This document shows positions 5,399 to 6,768 of a stretch of DNA of 6,768 nucleotides, in pieces (position 1 is the first letter of the stretch; each line of letters starts with the position of its first letter). The DNA is from VGEM01 sp033764265. GTDB taxonomy: Bacteria > Pseudomonadota > Alphaproteobacteria > Rhodospirillales > Rhodospirillaceae. Both the position numbers and the translations under genes were made by a program. Below the pieces are notes generated by a model. The model searched no databases and had not been told where the DNA came from. It saw only the letters and a list, made by a program, of their open reading frames with translations. Location of the stretch: positions 1 through 6,768 of the forward strand of contig JANRJB010000346.1 of NCBI GenBank assembly GCA_033764265.1, written 5' to 3'.

Positions 5399-6768
5399 AT
5401 GCACGGGGTTCGGGGTATCCTTCTGGCGGCCCTTCTGGGGCTGGGATTAAGCGGGGCGCTGGGCGCGGGACAGGTCGCGTCCGCGGCCTCGGGCGGCGAG
5501 ACGCCGCGTAAGATCTCGTACGCGGTCTATCCGCCGGCGCCGCAGCTGCAAAGCCAGGCCGAGGCCGACGCTAAGTCGACCGGCTGTCAAAGCTGCCACA
5601 CAACCACCGACCAGAAGACCATGCACAACGTGCCGGGGGTGATCCTCGGCTGTACCGACTGCCACGGTGGCGATGCCGCGGTGGTCGGCCCCGCCGGCCG
5701 CACGCTGGCGGACAAGGATTATCGCGCCGCGCTCGACCGCGCCCATGTACAGCCGCTGTATCCCGAAACTTGGCACTATCCGTCCAGCCGCAACCCCGAG
5801 CGCACCTACACCCTGCTTAATCGCGAGAGCGCGGAGTTCATCCGCTTCGTCAATCCCGGCGACTATCGCATCGCGCGCGAGGCCTGCGGGGCGTGCCACC
5901 TGGAGATCATCCAGGCCGCCGAGCGCAGTCTGATGTCGACCGGCGCCATGCTGTGGGGCGGCGCCACCTACAACAACGGCATCTTGCCGTTCAAGAACTA
6001 CATCCTGGGCGAGGCCTACACCAGGGACGGCGAGCCGGCGTCCGTGACCAGCCCAGGCTTCGAGGCGTGGATGGCCGAGCGCGGCGTGCTGCCGCAGATT
6101 TACCCCCTGCCCGCGTGGGAAACCACGCCGCCCGGTGACATCTTCCGTGTGTTCGAGCGCGGCGGGCGCAACATCGTCACCCAGTTTCCCGAAATCGGCC
6201 TGCCCAACGTGCAGACCTTGGTGGGCGCGATTCAGCGCTTGGAGGAACCGGGCCGGCCCGATATCCGCCAGTCCAACCGCGGCCCCGGCACTGGCCTGCG
6301 CATCGCCGTGCCGTCGATCAACATCCACAAGACGCGTCTGAACGACCCGTTCATGTGGTTTCTGGGCACCAACGACAATCCCGGCGACTACCGCTCGTCG
6401 GGCTGCTCGGGCTGCCACGTGGTCTACGCCAATGACCGCGACCCGTTCTACAGCGCGCACTACGCAAAGTTCGGCAACATGGGGGAAACCCAGACCGCCG
6501 ACCCGACCATCCCGAAGAACGAGCCGGGCCACCCGCTGACGCACAGCTTCACCCGCGCCATCCCCACCAGCCAGTGCATGGTCTGCCACATGCATCAGCC
6601 CAACGTGTTCGTGAACTCGTTCCTGGGCTTCACGATGTGGGACTACGAGTCCGACGCGCCGGCGATGTGGCCAGAGAAGCAGCACTATCCATCCGACGCG
6701 GAGATTCGCGCCACCAACGACCGCAACCCCGAAGAGGCCGCGATCCGCGGCAAGTGGCGCGACGTCGA
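5399..6768 (+). CDS. Exported multihaem c-type cytochrome, 3'-partial at the window edge
   Basis: The frame stays open to the last base, giving 456 codons with no stop. Residues 1-29 are a signal peptide ('GILLAALLGLGLSGALGAG', cleavage near 'ASA'). It has no lipobox cysteine, so the mature protein should be soluble or held by partners rather than lipid-anchored. Five CXXCH sites start at residues 63, 85, 163, 336 and 393. The gap from 168 to 335 has no haem site and is rich in aromatic residues, Gly and Pro, which suggests a folded non-haem domain. Distinctive blocks are 'WHYPSSRNPERTYTLLNRES' (125-144), 'AWETTPPGDIFRVFERGGR' (239-257) and 'MHQPNVFVNSFLGFTMWDYE' (398-417). These fit my memory of a family of very large proteobacterial multihaem cytochromes, often over 1,000 residues with more haems downstream; this is unverified. 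It follows the barrel gene by 9 bases, the expected placement for the cytochrome partner of a porin-cytochrome conduit. The terminal electron acceptor or donor is unknown. Confidence 0.88.
   Translation, partial: MHGVRGILLAALLGLGLSGALGAGQVASAASGGETPRKISYAVYPPAPQLQSQAEADAKSTGCQSCHTTTDQKTMHNVPGVILGCTDCHGGDAAVVGPAGRTLADKDYRAALDRAHVQPLYPETWHYPSSRNPERTYTLLNRESAEFIRFVNPGDYRIAREACGACHLEIIQAAERSLMSTGAMLWGGATYNNGILPFKNYILGEAYTRDGEPASVTSPGFEAWMAERGVLPQIYPLPAWETTPPGDIFRVFERGGRNIVTQFPEIGLPNVQTLVGAIQRLEEPGRPDIRQSNRGPGTGLRIAVPSINIHKTRLNDPFMWFLGTNDNPGDYRSSGCSGCHVVYANDRDPFYSAHYAKFGNMGETQTADPTIPKNEPGHPLTHSFTRAIPTSQCMVCHMHQPNVFVNSFLGFTMWDYESDAPAMWPEKQHYPSDAEIRATNDRNPEEAAIRGKWRDV

Noticed and set aside
5447..6685. 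412-codon open frame on the minus strand
   Set aside because: It lies opposite the multihaem cytochrome, whose CXXCH sites and signal peptide make the + frame certain. The minus product is Val/Ala/Arg/His-rich with no recognisable motif, typical of antisense frames in GC-rich genes.
1..6768. CRISPR arrays, tRNA or rRNA genes, insertion sequences, attachment sites
   Set aside because: No spaced direct repeats, tRNA-like cloverleaf, transposase motifs or flanking inverted repeats were seen; the DNA is almost entirely taken up by the four genes.

Overview
The window is a stretch of GC-rich DNA, densely coding on the + strand only. It carries four consecutive genes whose products all look like envelope proteins of a Gram-negative bacterium. 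The evidence is Sec signal peptides, a predicted outer-membrane beta-barrel ending in an aromatic residue, and two multiheme c-type cytochromes. Base composition and gene style suit a GC-rich proteobacterium (beta or gamma type), but no taxonomic marker gene is present, so this is an inference.

Layout. (A) 2-1603: a membrane-anchored cytochrome with ten CXXCH haem sites, probably cut at its 5' end by the window edge. (B) 1604-1766: the only noncoding gap of note, with a GC-rich hairpin just after the stop codon, an AT-richer island that could hold a promoter, and the leader of the next gene. (C) 1767-3647: an exported protein with two copies of a GlcG/HbpS-like (haem-binding/'haem-degrading' fold) domain. 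(D) 3632-5389: a cysteine-free outer-membrane beta-barrel protein overlapping C by 16 bases. (E) 5399-6768: the first 456 codons of an exported multiheme cytochrome with five CXXCH sites so far, beginning 9 bases after D and running off the right edge.

Working model (inference). C, D and E are packed as one translationally coupled operon, and A is probably part of the same unit or sits under the same function. The parts match the logic of porin-cytochrome electron conduits: an inner-membrane-anchored multiheme cytochrome, a periplasmic component, an outer-membrane barrel and a large secreted or periplasmic multiheme cytochrome. None of the four is recognisable as a member of a named system (MtrCAB, PioAB/MtoAB, OmbB/OmaB/OmcB). 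The tandem HbpS-like protein is an unexpected partner. The cluster is therefore a candidate for a poorly described trans-envelope electron-transfer module. The direction of electron flow and the substrate cannot be read from the sequence.
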